Shown in pieces: positions 26,619-35,603 of a DNA stretch of 64,000 nucleotides; position 1 is the first letter of the stretch; each line of letters opens with the position of its first letter. The notes beneath the pieces were generated by a model. It was not told the origin of the DNA and made no database searches. It was given only the letters and a program-made list of their open reading frames with translations. A program made the position numbers and the translations under genes. The stretch is from Candidatus Phosphitivorax anaerolimi (GTDB taxonomy: Bacteria; Desulfobacterota; Desulfomonilia; UBA1062), in contig MPOS01000028.1 of the NCBI GenBank assembly GCA_001896555.1, positions 71,603 to 135,602 on the forward strand, written 5' to 3'.

Positions 26619-28283
26619 ATGAGAAGACCCTTCATACTGCTGACAGCGGCCTTTTTCTCAGGGGTATGGGCCTTGACGGGCACCCCCTTCGGCACCCCTG
26701 CATACGCTCACGATCTTCTCCTGCCCGCGGTACAGCGTATGGGCTCAGAACATCTGCAGAACGGGATGACATACCCTGCTTCGATTCCCACAGAGACTGC
26801 CGTGAAAAAAACTGCCAGCGACCTGAGCGCCTGGCACCTGGAGAGTCAGAGAAGGCCGGTATTGGACAGCAACTCGTTTCGTTTCCAGACGTATATGCTC
26901 CAGCACGAGCAGGAGAATATCCGTGCCACGGTGGGAGACGTGAACATCCACTCCTCCGAGCTCATCGCACCAAGCCTGTCAAGAAAGGGGGCACTGCTCG
27001 GTGTGCGCAAGGACGGGTACACGGCGGAGGCCTTCACCACGCGGGCAGACCCCATGCAGGGGTTCCGGAGCGGCCTCAAGCAGCCGGACGCCGACCGGAT
27101 TCTGATGGGCGGACGAGTCACCCGGACCCTTTTTAAGGACCGGGACGTGCGCTTCACCTTCCACTACCTGGACAGCCGAAACGCCGGAGCATTTTCATCT
27201 TCCGCAACCTCGGAGGCATCATACCGGGAGGGTACGGCGTACAGCTCCGCACTTGAGGGGAGCATTTTCGGCAACCTGCTCAGGTTCGCAGGCGAGTACT
27301 GCTACAGCCGGTACGACGACCCTTCCGTCACAGAGCAGACAATGGGCGACAGGGCGTGGAGAATCGGACTCTCCGGTGCCACTCAGAGGTTTTCCTATGC
27401 CCTGGGGTACAAGCTCCTGGGCGAGGACTTCCACACCATCGCTAGCCCGTATGCCTTGAACGACCGGGAAGAGCTGTCTATGGACACCCAGTATCTCTTT
27501 GATTCGTCGTGCGCCTCGTTCTCCGTGCTGCAGTCCAGGACCAGCGTGGAGAACGACCTCCTGCCCGTCACAATCTCCAGGACCGGCAAAATCGGATACA
27601 AGTTTGCCCCCGCCGGCTGGCCCGTGCTCTTTGTCAGCCAGTCTCTGAGCACCCGGCGGTCAGCGGACGAACACGCAGACCCTGCCTCTGTGGTCGACAG
27701 CATGGCCCGGACCACCTATTTCAGCATCTCTTATAAAAAAGGGGCCTTCGATCTGGCGCCCAGCTACTCCATCTCTCGATTCATGGACAGGGCCCGGCCT
27801 GCAGGCGATTATGACAGTTTGACCCACACGGTCAGGGTCGCGTGCGGCATCAGTCCCGGGCAGTGGCTCTCTGTCAGTCCGGTATTCACCTATCGGAACT
27901 GCCTGATGGAGGAGCCGGATATCCGGGTGAGGGCCTACCAGGGATCGCTGACCGGCACGGTGCAGATTATCCCCGGGATGCTCACCATCGACACCATGGT
28001 CTCCTATATGGAGAAAGAGGCCAGTGACGACAGCACCTCTCTTTCCGAGAAAAAGGCGGCCTACCGGCTCAACTGGCACATCGAGAAATACTTGAGAAAT
28101 ATGGGCGCCCGGTCGCTCGCCTTCATGGGCGAGTTCATGCATACCGACGATCACGCCGGGAATGTGGCTGTCAGAGACTACACCATATCCCTGGTGGCGA
28201 GCATCGGCCTACCCGCCGATCTCCTGGACTACCAGTCTCTCTCCTCCCGATTCCCCCGTGAGGCGAGAGAGTTGTCCTTTTAA
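26619..28283 (+). CDS. Predicted outer-membrane beta-barrel protein
   Basis: 554 aa. A Sec signal peptide ends at Ala30 (TPAYA before HD). After a linker of about 80 residues the protein is built of alternating amphipathic strands with many Tyr/Phe girdle residues (VRFTFHYLDSR, LLRFAGEYCYSRYD, FSYALGYKLLG, AFDLAPSYSISRF, WLSVSPVFTYRN) and ends in Phe, as outer-membrane barrels do. I estimate more than 16 strands. There is no TonB box or plug domain, so it is more likely a porin-like or structural barrel than a TonB-dependent receptor. No Shine-Dalgarno sequence precedes the ATG. It is divergent from lipoprotein L4. Confidence 0.75.
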   Translation: MRRPFILLTAAFFSGVWALTGTPFGTPAYAHDLLLPAVQRMGSEHLQNGMTYPASIPTETAVKKTASDLSAWHLESQRRPVLDSNSFRFQTYMLQHEQENIRATVGDVNIHSSELIAPSLSRKGALLGVRKDGYTAEAFTTRADPMQGFRSGLKQPDADRILMGGRVTRTLFKDRDVRFTFHYLDSRNAGAFSSSATSEASYREGTAYSSALEGSIFGNLLRFAGEYCYSRYDDPSVTEQTMGDRAWRIGLSGATQRFSYALGYKLLGEDFHTIASPYALNDREELSMDTQYLFDSSCASFSVLQSRTSVENDLLPVTISRTGKIGYKFAPAGWPVLFVSQSLSTRRSADEHADPASVVDSMARTTYFSISYKKGAFDLAPSYSISRFMDRARPAGDYDSLTHTVRVACGISPGQWLSVSPVFTYRNCLMEEPDIRVRAYQGSLTGTVQIIPGMLTIDTMVSYMEKEASDDSTSLSEKKAAYRLNWHIEKYLRNMGARSLAFMGEFMHTDDHAGNVAVRDYTISLVASIGLPADLLDYQSLSSRFPREARELSF

Positions 28284-28390
28284 TCGAATATATCGGCCTC
28301 TCTCCCCTTTGAACCTGCGGCGAAGGGCCGGCCCCTTTGCCCTGCAGTTTGGGGCCTGAGGCTGTTCATCGCCTCCCACCGCCCGGTGGA

Positions 28391-29530
28391 TCAGCCTCTG
28401 AGGAGCTCCCGGGCGATGACGAGCCTCTGGATCTCCGATGTCCCCTCATAGATGGTCGTGGCCCGCGCGTCACGGTAGAGCCGCTCGACCTTGAACTCCT
28501 TCATGTACCCGTAGCCCCCGTGAATCTGCAGGGCCTGATAGGCCGCCCTGTTTGCCATCTCCGAGGCAAAGAGCTTGGCCATTGACGCCGACTGGGTGAA
28601 AGGCAGCCCGTGGTCCTTGTCGTCGGCGGCGGCCAGGGTGAGAAGATGGGCCGCCTCGATGCCGGTCGCCATGTCGGAGATTGCCCACTGGATCGCCTGG
28701 AATGAGCTGATGCTTCTGCCGAACTGCCTGCGCTGTCGTGCATACTCGAGAGCCTCCTTCAGGCACGCCCGGGCAATGCCCACGGCCTGCGACGCAATCC
28801 CGATGCGCCCGCTGTCCAGGGCGGTCATGGCGATCTTGAAGCCCTGGCCCGGCCTGCCCACGAGGTTTTCCGCAGGCACGAGACAGTCTTCGAAGACGAG
28901 CTCCACGGTATTGGATGCCCTCAGCCCCATTTTGTCTTCCCTTTTGCCCACTGAGAATCCCGGAGTGCCCTTTTCCACAACAAAGGCGGAAAGGCCTTTG
29001 TTGCCCTTGTCCGGACCGGTCCTGGCCACGAGGTTGACCACGTCGGCATACTCGCCGTGGGTGATGAACACCTTGGTTCCGTTGAGGAGATAGCAGCCGC
29101 CCTTCTCCTCGGCCTTAAGCATCAGCCCTCCCGGGTCGGAGCCTGCACCCGGCTCGGTGACGGCGAAGCACCCGAGCGCCTTTCCGGATGCGAGCGGAAC
29201 CAGGTAGCGCTGCTTCTGGCTCTCGTCTCCGAACTTGAGCAGCGGCTCGGTGGAGAGATTCGCCACCGACATGGTCACCGCGGTTGAGGCACAGGCTGAG
29301 GCGATCTCCTCAAGGGCCAGGCAGTAGCTCACGGCCCCGGCGTCGGACCCTCCGTATTCAGTGGGGACCATCATCCCCAGCAGCCCCAGCCCTCCCATCT
29401 TGCGAACCACGTCCAGAGGAAAGACCCCCTCCTTTTCCCGGAGCGCGGCAGAGGGCTCCAGCTCTTTTCTGGCAAAATCCCTGGCCATGAGCCTGACCAT
29501 CTCCTGTTCGGCTGTAAGCTGAAATGCCAT
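28391..29530 (-). CDS. Acyl-CoA dehydrogenase
   Basis: 379 aa, standard length. Signatures: CFAVTEPGAGSDPGG (FAD/substrate binding), KVFITHGEYADV, a Q-F-G-x-x-I segment (RRQFGRSISSFQAIQW) and IHGGYGYMKEFKVERLYRDA. The catalytic base is Glu362 in TTIYEGTSEIQR, placed as in short/medium-chain enzymes. It oxidises acyl-CoA to enoyl-CoA with FAD, passing electrons to electron-transfer flavoprotein. Chain-length preference is not evident. It is followed by, but not tightly linked to, the XRE-cupin gene on the same strand (the regulator ends 11 bases upstream of its start), so the two may form an operon. ATG 29530 follows AAGGAGCGGAT. Confidence 0.95.
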   Translation of the reverse strand: MAFQLTAEQEMVRLMARDFARKELEPSAALREKEGVFPLDVVRKMGGLGLLGMMVPTEYGGSDAGAVSYCLALEEIASACASTAVTMSVANLSTEPLLKFGDESQKQRYLVPLASGKALGCFAVTEPGAGSDPGGLMLKAEEKGGCYLLNGTKVFITHGEYADVVNLVARTGPDKGNKGLSAFVVEKGTPGFSVGKREDKMGLRASNTVELVFEDCLVPAENLVGRPGQGFKIAMTALDSGRIGIASQAVGIARACLKEALEYARQRRQFGRSISSFQAIQWAISDMATGIEAAHLLTLAAADDKDHGLPFTQSASMAKLFASEMANRAAYQALQIHGGYGYMKEFKVERLYRDARATTIYEGTSEIQRLVIARELLRG

Positions 29531-29541
29531 ATCCGCTCCTT

Positions 29542-30093
29542 TTAAGGAATGTAGATCACCACGAGCAGCTCCGCCTTCTCCTTGCCGGGATTGCTGAGCT
29601 TGTGGTGAAGGGAGGAATTGAAATGGATGGCCTCGCCTTTTTTCAGGGTCGAGGCGTTCCGGCCCACTTCGATGGTGAGTTCGCCCTTGAGGACATACAC
29701 GAACTCCTCGCCCTCATGGTGATACTCCACGCCCTGATGATCGGTCTGCGGATCGATGGTGACCCGGTAGGCCCGCAGGTGTTTTTCTTCGCCAGGCTTG
29801 GTGAGCGGGGTGTACGCATAGGATGCTACCCGCTTCTTGTGGCTCCTGGCCCGCCTCTTCTTCGCCTGGGCCTCAGGGTCTCGGCCCGCCTGCAGGCTCT
29901 CGATGTCTACTTTGAAGGTTCGTCCCAGCTGCAGCACCAGCGCCACCGGGGGAGCGATCTTGCCCTCCTCCACGTCCTGAAGCACCTGGACGGGATAGCC
30001 TGTCTCCCGGGAGAGTGCCTCCAGGGTGAGCCCCTTTTCCTCCCGCAGGGAAGCAATCCTCTTGCCGAAGGGTTCTTCCTTTTTTCTGCTCAC
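29542..30093 (-). CDS. XRE-family regulator with C-terminal cupin domain
   Basis: 183 aa. The helix-turn-helix covers about residues 8-66 (IASLREEKGLTLEALSRETG; VLQDVEEGKIAPPVALVLQL). The cupin covers about 105-180 (HQGVEYHHEGEEFVYVLKGE; HFNSSLHHKLSNPG), with the His/Glu pattern of a small-molecule-sensing cupin. The GTG start at 30093 has GGAGGAGG 6 bases upstream. The stop codon is 11 bases before the acyl-CoA dehydrogenase start, so it is likely co-transcribed with and may control that gene. A perfect inverted repeat 100 bases upstream (30194-30211) is a candidate autoregulatory site. Confidence 0.92.
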   Translation of the reverse strand: MSRKKEEPFGKRIASLREEKGLTLEALSRETGYPVQVLQDVEEGKIAPPVALVLQLGRTFKVDIESLQAGRDPEAQAKKRRARSHKKRVASYAYTPLTKPGEEKHLRAYRVTIDPQTDHQGVEYHHEGEEFVYVLKGELTIEVGRNASTLKKGEAIHFNSSLHHKLSNPGKEKAELLVVIYIP

Positions 30094-30473
30094 GTATACC
30101 TCCTCCTCACCGGCAGGCTGCCGGGTGTGTTCCCATAATGGGCACGGGCACGGCCGTGCCGTAAGGCATCAAAAACCCTCCACCGGGCCATCAACTGATT
30201 TGTATATCAGTATGCTCTGGAAGAAAAGAGCAAAAACCCCTTTCCACTCCTGCCCGGGTGTCCTGTTCTCAAGACCGTTTCAACTTCTCCGGTTTTCTGC
30301 TAGATTCAGCTCCGGCCTGAACCATCCTTTATGCGTCATACTTAAGGAGAAAAAAGGCGGGATCACCCTTCCGGTTGAAGGTTTTTTAAGGCTTGAAGAG
30401 GGTCATCCTTGCGCCGAAGGCCCGTGCCATTGATCAGACATGCGCCGGCATCGTTAAAAAGGGGAGATAAAGA
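30094..30473. other. Divergent intergenic region, 380 bases
   Basis: Between the XRE-cupin gene (minus) and the EamA gene (plus). It holds the inverted repeat at 30194-30211. A small hairpin, CCTTC-cggtt-GAAGG followed by TTTTTT (30367-30387, plus strand), lies about 85 bases before the EamA start and could attenuate transcription. I see no gene. Confidence 0.5.
30194..30211. promoter_or_regulatory. Candidate operator: perfect inverted repeat
   Basis: ACTGATTTGTATATCAGT has perfect 6-bp arms (ACTGAT/ATCAGT) with a 6-base spacer. It stands in an AT-rich island upstream of the XRE-cupin regulator and far upstream of the divergent EamA gene. Autoregulation by the adjacent regulator is the simplest explanation (inference). 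Confidence 0.45.
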
Positions 30474-31319
30474 ATGATACCATCGAGCATACTCGGCATC
30501 GTCTTCGCACTCGCTTCCGCTGTTTCGTGGGGCACCGGCGACTTCGGCGGCGGCGTGGCCACGCGCACGAAAAACCAGTTTCAGGTTCTCTTTCTCGCGA
30601 GTCTGCCCGGGATCGTGATCCTCGGTCTCATGGCCCTGGTCACGGGCGAGCCTCTGCCCTCGTGGAGGGATATCCTCTGGGCATTTTCCGGTGGACTGAG
30701 CGGCGCACTGGGCATCGCGTATTTCTACCAGGGGCTCTCCCGGGGGAACACCGCCACCATTGCCCCTACCGCTGCAGCGATCGGGGCATGCCTGCCCGTG
30801 GTCTTCGGCATTCTCTCGATAGGCATACCGGGTGCACTGAAGCTTGCCGGGTTCGTGTCCGCCATAGCGGGTATCTGGTTCGTCTCACGCCCGCACGGCG
30901 ACCGGACCCTTCTCGACAGGCAGGGGCTGCTGTACGCGGTGATCGCCGGGACCGGGTTCGGCGTGTTCTTTGTCCTGCTGGCCCAGGTGGAGCATGGGCT
31001 GGTGTTCGGACCTCTGGTCTTCTCCAAGCTCGCGGCCCTGGTGCTCGCAACAGGGATCATCCTGAGCCGGGGCGGGCGCGTGCCGGCCCTCGCGAGCAGC
31101 CCGGTGGCGATTCTGGCCGGGGTGTTCGATGCCGGGGGCAACGCGTTCTACATGCTCGCCAGACAGTTCACCCGCCTCGACGTGGCCGCTGTGCTCTCCT
31201 CCATGTATCCCGCCGTCACGGTGATCCTGTCCTGCCTTATTCTGAAGGAGCAGGTGAGCGCGTCCCAGTGGAGCGGGGTCGTGCTCTGCCTGTTCGCCAT
31301 CGCGCTGATCAGCATGTAG
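30474..31319 (+). CDS. EamA/DMT-superfamily transporter
   Basis: 281 aa with about ten hydrophobic segments in two five-helix halves, the DMT/EamA architecture (two EamA repeats). Typical features are the N-terminal ASAVSWGTGDFGGG segment, FYQGLSRGNTATIAPTAA at the end of the first repeat and SSMYPAVTVILSCLILKEQV near the end of the second. These inner-membrane proteins usually export amino acids or metabolites; the substrate is unknown. ATG 30474 follows GGGGAGATAAAGA. It is divergent from the XRE-cupin regulator and may be under its control. Confidence 0.9.
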   Translation: MIPSSILGIVFALASAVSWGTGDFGGGVATRTKNQFQVLFLASLPGIVILGLMALVTGEPLPSWRDILWAFSGGLSGALGIAYFYQGLSRGNTATIAPTAAAIGACLPVVFGILSIGIPGALKLAGFVSAIAGIWFVSRPHGDRTLLDRQGLLYAVIAGTGFGVFFVLLAQVEHGLVFGPLVFSKLAALVLATGIILSRGGRVPALASSPVAILAGVFDAGGNAFYMLARQFTRLDVAAVLSSMYPAVTVILSCLILKEQVSASQWSGVVLCLFAIALISM

Positions 31320-31431
31320 CCCGGGCCTTCCTGCCGAGCCGATTCCCCGAAGGATCGTTCCGGCTCCCGGAGCACTGCGGGCAGACGCCTGTCCGCAGGC
31401 TTCCCTGCCGATGCTGCTTGAGGGAGGGGAG

Positions 31432-32307
31432 TCAGTGCTTCTCGCCTATGAGACGCTGAAGCTCTTCCCTGCTGAAACTTCGAACCTGCCCGCAGAACTG
31501 GCAGGAGATCTCCAGTGTTTCATGCCCGGCAATGATGCTTCGAATCTCCTCGGGCCCCAGCGCAATGATGGCCTGCTCGGTCCTCTCCCTGCTGCACGCG
31601 CACCTGAAGGCGAGCTGCCGCCTTTCGATTACATGGTACGGTATGCCCTCGAAGATGGTCTTAAGCATATCCTCGGGCAGTTTGCCCTCTCTGATCTGCG
31701 ATGTGACGCTGTCCATGTGTTCGATCCTCTGAGCGAGGGCTTCGATCCTCTTTTCGTCCGACGGCGGCAGCGACTGCACCAGAAAGCCGCCGGCAGCGGA
31801 TACGGTCGCGTCCCGCTCGACAAAGACGCCCAGGCCCACCGCCGAGGGTATCTGTTCCGATTCGGTGAGATAGTAGGCGATGTCAGACGCAATCTCACCC
31901 GAGTGCAGATGCACGACTCCGGTATAGACATCCTTGAGCCGCAAGTCCTTGGACACGGTGAGATACCCTTGCCTCCCCAGCGCGCCCGATACGTCGAGCT
32001 TGCCGTTCTTCGGCGGCAGATCCACCTCGGGCGCGCCCGCATACCCCCGGACCGCACCCGTGCCGTCCGCCTCTACAACGATCTTTTTCAAGGGGCCATC
32101 CCCCTGGAATTTCAGTGCTACCCGCTGATCGGGGTCCAGCAGCGAGGCCATGAGCCCGGCCCCGGTCAGCGCCCTGCCAAGCGCGGCTGTGGCGGTGGGA
32201 GAGGTGCCGTGCCTGATGCGCGCATCGTTCACCAGATTGGTCGAGATGCACGCCACCCCGATGATATCCTTGCTCTCGGTGATCACCTTGACCATGTAGT
32301 CTTCCAT
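31432..32307 (-). CDS. hslO: Hsp33 redox-regulated chaperone
   Basis: 291 aa, full length. The N-terminal domain has ARIRHGTSPTATAALGRALT and the long middle has GEIASDIAYYLTESEQIPSAVGLGV, both Hsp33 hallmarks. The C-terminal zinc-binding redox switch is complete: Cys236 and Cys238 (FRCACS) and Cys269 and Cys272 (SCQFCGQV). Hsp33 is a cytoplasmic holdase activated by disulfide formation under oxidative unfolding stress, of interest in an anaerobe. ATG 32307 has AAAGGATTC upstream; an internal ATG at 32295 is an alternative start. It ends 112 bases from the convergent EamA gene. Confidence 0.96.
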   Translation of the reverse strand: MEDYMVKVITESKDIIGVACISTNLVNDARIRHGTSPTATAALGRALTGAGLMASLLDPDQRVALKFQGDGPLKKIVVEADGTGAVRGYAGAPEVDLPPKNGKLDVSGALGRQGYLTVSKDLRLKDVYTGVVHLHSGEIASDIAYYLTESEQIPSAVGLGVFVERDATVSAAGGFLVQSLPPSDEKRIEALAQRIEHMDSVTSQIREGKLPEDMLKTIFEGIPYHVIERRQLAFRCACSRERTEQAIIALGPEEIRSIIAGHETLEISCQFCGQVRSFSREELQRLIGEKH

Positions 32308-32649
32308 GGGTTCGAATCCTTTCTCTCTTCCTACGCGGATGCTTGGCAGGTTATCCTAGCACGACTACGATCTCACCATCCAGGGGATGGGTGCGCCGCC
32401 GGTGAAAAGACCTTTATTCTCGAAGCTTCCGGGCCCCGACCGGGGCGGAAACCCCCCCAGACCCCGCCGGAAATTCCCTGTCTCCACCCGGATGCTGCAT
32501 ACGGGAAGCCTGCAGGCTCTTCAAAGCCGCCCCTGCCGCAACCGGAGCCTTGATCAGGGAACGGCAGCCCCGGAGAGAGGGTTTCTCCCCGGCTCAAGGG
32601 GCATTTTTTCCGTCTTGTTTCTCTCCGGGCTTGTGACATATAGACATAT
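32308..32649. other. Divergent intergenic region, 342 bases
   Basis: Between hslO (minus) and the archaemetzincin gene (plus). Near the plus-strand gene is a promoter-like pair (32615-32644). I see no other feature; a GGTTCGAATCC string near hslO is not part of a tRNA. Confidence 0.5.
32615..32644 (+). promoter_or_regulatory. Candidate promoter abutting the archaemetzincin start (leaderless)
   Basis: TTGTTT at 32615-32620 and TATAGA at 32639-32644 are 18 bases apart. The ATG at 32650 begins only 5 bases after the -10 hexamer and has no Shine-Dalgarno sequence, so transcription would start at or next to the start codon. Confidence 0.4.
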
Positions 32650-33543
32650 ATGGCCTTCCGCGCACCTGACCACAAGGAAATCGAACGTGCAATCGGAAAC
32701 GAACCCGGGCTGCCCCTCTTCCTCCGGCGCGCGCTCACGCCCGGGGATGATTTCGAGCCCATCCCCCTGCCCCATCCCGGAGACTGGCTGAGCGTGCAAC
32801 AGGAGCCGGGCCAGGGCTTTCATGAATTCGTCGCCTCACACCCCCGGAAACCCGACGGCAGGAAACGCAGGATCTACCTGACCCCCCTGGGAGAGTTTCC
32901 CGATGAATCGGGGCCCTCGCTCCAGATGCTCAAGGATTGCGCCGAGGCGTACTTCATGATGGATGTGAGGGTCACCCCCCAAGTCGATGTGAACCCGGGC
33001 CGCTTCACCAGCCGGATCAACCCCGTGACCCAAAACTTCCAGGTTCTCTCGCTCGACGTGCTCGTCTATCTCAGGCAGCACATGCCCAAGGACGCATTCT
33101 GTACGCTGGCATTCACCATGGAGGACCTCTACCCCGAGGAGAACTGGAACTTCGTCTTCGGTCAGGCCTCTCTGAACACCGGGGTGGGCGTATTCAGCTT
33201 TGCCCGGTACGACCCCGCCTTCTACGGCCACGCCCGGAAAGAAGGCTACAGACCCCTTCTCAACATGCGGTGCTGCAAGGTCCTGGTCCACGAGATCGCC
33301 CACATGTTTTCTCTCGCCCACTGCACCTTCTTCCACTGCCTGATGAACGGATCGAACCATCTGGCCGAGAGCGACGCCCGGCCCATGCACCTCTGCCCGG
33401 TGTGTCTACACAAGCTCCAGTACTCCATCGGCTTCAACGTGATGGAGTGCTACCAGAAGATCTTTCACTTTCACCGCAATTACGGCTTCGACCGTGAGGC
33501 CCAGTGGGTGAGCCGGAGGCTGGAGTATATCCTGGGCACCTGA
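32650..33543 (+). CDS. Archaemetzincin-family zinc metalloprotease
   Basis: 297 aa. The active site is His214-EIAH-MFSLAH, the H-E-x-x-H-x-x-x-x-x-H metzincin zinc site with Glu215 as catalytic base. The usual third-position Gly of H-E-x-x-H-x-x-G is Ser here. It is followed by the archaemetzincin second zinc site: Cys225 and Cys230 (HCTFFHCLMN), then Cys249 and Cys252 (CPVCLHKL). The tail (CLMNGSNHLAESDARPMHLC) is unusually like animal AMZ1/AMZ2 as I remember them; archaeal AmzA is shorter (about 180 aa). The protein has no signal peptide, so it probably acts in the cytoplasm. Substrates of archaemetzincins are poorly known. No neighbour hints at its role. Confidence 0.88.
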   Translation: MAFRAPDHKEIERAIGNEPGLPLFLRRALTPGDDFEPIPLPHPGDWLSVQQEPGQGFHEFVASHPRKPDGRKRRIYLTPLGEFPDESGPSLQMLKDCAEAYFMMDVRVTPQVDVNPGRFTSRINPVTQNFQVLSLDVLVYLRQHMPKDAFCTLAFTMEDLYPEENWNFVFGQASLNTGVGVFSFARYDPAFYGHARKEGYRPLLNMRCCKVLVHEIAHMFSLAHCTFFHCLMNGSNHLAESDARPMHLCPVCLHKLQYSIGFNVMECYQKIFHFHRNYGFDREAQWVSRRLEYILGT

Positions 33544-33686
33544 CCGGTGGCCTCCCCCTGTACGGCGCCCTTTCCCCATGCTCCTGTTGAAGCAGCAGGC
33601 GGCAAGGGGAATGTGCTCCCGCCATCAAAGTCATTGAAGGAGCAGACTTCAAGAAGAATGATCCACGGTTCGCAAGACACCCATGC

Positions 33687-35603
33687 TCAATACATGGACT
33701 CGATGATTTCTTGATATTCCTGGAGAATTTCCGTCTTCCTGACTTTCTGGGTGGGGGTGAGCAGGCCGTTCTCCTCGGTGAAGCGTCTCGGCAGGATCGT
33801 GAACCTGCGTATACGCTCGAAGTCTTCGAGCTGCCGGTTGACCAAGGCCACCTCGTGTTCGATTGCCTCTCTAAGCCCGGGGTGATTCACGAAATCCTCT
33901 CCTACCTCCGTACAGACGCTCAAGCCCCCGATCTTGGAAAATTTCACACGACCCTTGTCATAGGGGATGCGCTCCTGCTCGAAGAAATCAATGAAGTGCT
34001 GGTAATTCGGGACTATGAGCGCCGAGATATAGCTGCGCTCATCCCCGATGAAAAAGACCTGCTCGATGACGCGTGAGAGGGCGAAGAGACTCTCCAGCTT
34101 TGCAGGGGCTATGTTCTTGCCCGCCGAGGTGCAGATGATGGCCTTTTTCCGGTCGAGAATGCGGTAGTAGCCGTAGTCGTCCTTTCCCGCCACGTCGCCG
34201 GTCCTGAACCAGCCGTCTTCGCTGAAGGACTGGTCGGTGTCTTCGGGAAGATTGAGATAGTGCGAGAACACCCCTGCCCCGGATATCTCAAGCTCGCCGT
34301 CAGGGGCAGTCCGGGCAAACGAACCATTGGCCTCGATGCCCACAAAGCCCGGCTTGCACGCCGTGATGGGGTTGAGGATGCAGGCGCTCGCGCTCTCGGT
34401 GGACCCATAGCCCTCGACCACGGCGATGCCCAGGGTGTAATAGAACAGGAGCAGCTCAGGCGCTATCCCCGCGCTGGCGGAAAAGGCGAACCGAAACCGG
34501 TTGCCGAAAAGGGCGCGGACCTTCGAGAAGAGTCTTTCGGCCGCCCGGTACTGGAGTTTGAGCCCCAGAGGCAGCCTCTCCTCAAGGTCGTAGTCGGGCG
34601 ACATGTTGTAGCAGCCCCGGTGATCGCGCCGGTAGTCGAGCGCCTTTCTCCCTACGTGGAAGGCCAGATCGAAGAGCGCCTTTTTAACCGGGCTTGCCGA
34701 CATCTTTTCCTTCAGGCCGAGATAGATCTTTTCATACAGGCGGGGCACGCAGTTGATCCAGGTGGGGTTGTATTTCTGCATGTCGTCGAGCAGGGTAGCG
34801 GGCTTGTCGGCATAGGCGATGCAGGCCCCCTGACAGATGGCGAGCAGCTCGCAGGAACCCCGTTCGAAGATGTGCGACAGGGGCAGGTAGCACAGGGTGA
34901 CATCGTCTTCGCTGATGCTCATGCGGTGGCGTGCGAAGAACTCTTTCACCCCTTCCAGACGCGACGACACACAACCGTGGGTGAGCACCACGCCCTTGCT
35001 CCTGCCCGTGGTGCCCGAAGTGTAGAGGATCGTGTACCAGTCTTCCGGGCCCACACTCAGCCTCCGCTCCTCGTAGAGGGCGTAGTTGTTCTTTTTCCAC
35101 ACCCTGCCCTGCTCCATGAGGTCCCACAGCCCGATCGTACGACCGTCCCCTGACCGGTAGCCGAAGTCCATGACCACGATCCTCTCCAGAGCGGGCAGCT
35201 CGCCCAGGCTGTTCACAATCCGGTTCAGATTTTCATTGGTGTCGATGAACAGATAGCGGCAGCCCGAGTCGCCGAGGATGTGCGACACCTCACCAGCAGA
35301 GAGTGTGGGATAGACAGTCACGCTCACGGCGGCGCAGCTTGCCACGGCCATATCCGTCTGGGTCCAGTAGGGGCTCGACCGCGACATGAGCCCGACCCGT
35401 TCCTGCCTTTCAAGCCCCATGCTCAGGAGGCCGCAGGCGATGTTTTCCACACGCTCGAGCATCTCGGCATAGGTGAAACGGCCGTTGTTATCTCCGTGGT
35501 AGAGGGCTGCATTGTAGCGCTGGGCAGGCCGGGAGGGAAATTTCCCGCAGGTCTGGTAGAAGTATCCGCACACCGGAACGAACTCGCTCCGGTTGTCTGT
35601 CAT
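33687..35603 (-). CDS. Long-chain acyl-CoA ligase (AMP-binding, FadD15/FAA type)
   Basis: 638 aa, the long eukaryote/actinobacterial-like type of fatty-acyl-CoA synthetase. The ATP-binding P-loop is YTSGTTGRSKG (194-204), A5 is GYGSTESASA near 400, A7 is GWFRTGDVA, A8 is DRKKAIICTSAGKNIAP, and the catalytic Lys of A10 lies in TPTQKVRKTEI. It activates a fatty acid with ATP and CoA, probably at the membrane, feeding beta-oxidation with enzymes such as the acyl-CoA dehydrogenase at 28391. I use ATG 35603 (AAGG upstream); an in-frame ATG at 35642 would add 13 residues. The longer open frame upstream lacks family sequence. Confidence 0.93.
   Translation of the reverse strand: MTDNRSEFVPVCGYFYQTCGKFPSRPAQRYNAALYHGDNNGRFTYAEMLERVENIACGLLSMGLERQERVGLMSRSSPYWTQTDMAVASCAAVSVTVYPTLSAGEVSHILGDSGCRYLFIDTNENLNRIVNSLGELPALERIVVMDFGYRSGDGRTIGLWDLMEQGRVWKKNNYALYEERRLSVGPEDWYTILYTSGTTGRSKGVVLTHGCVSSRLEGVKEFFARHRMSISEDDVTLCYLPLSHIFERGSCELLAICQGACIAYADKPATLLDDMQKYNPTWINCVPRLYEKIYLGLKEKMSASPVKKALFDLAFHVGRKALDYRRDHRGCYNMSPDYDLEERLPLGLKLQYRAAERLFSKVRALFGNRFRFAFSASAGIAPELLLFYYTLGIAVVEGYGSTESASACILNPITACKPGFVGIEANGSFARTAPDGELEISGAGVFSHYLNLPEDTDQSFSEDGWFRTGDVAGKDDYGYYRILDRKKAIICTSAGKNIAPAKLESLFALSRVIEQVFFIGDERSYISALIVPNYQHFIDFFEQERIPYDKGRVKFSKIGGLSVCTEVGEDFVNHPGLREAIEHEVALVNRQLEDFERIRRFTILPRRFTEENGLLTPTQKVRKTEILQEYQEIIESMY

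Noticed and set aside
32300-32325. GGTTCGAATCC string resembling a tRNA T-arm
   Set aside because: The flanking bases do not pair as a T-stem and no acceptor or anticodon arm can be drawn; it overlaps the start of hslO.
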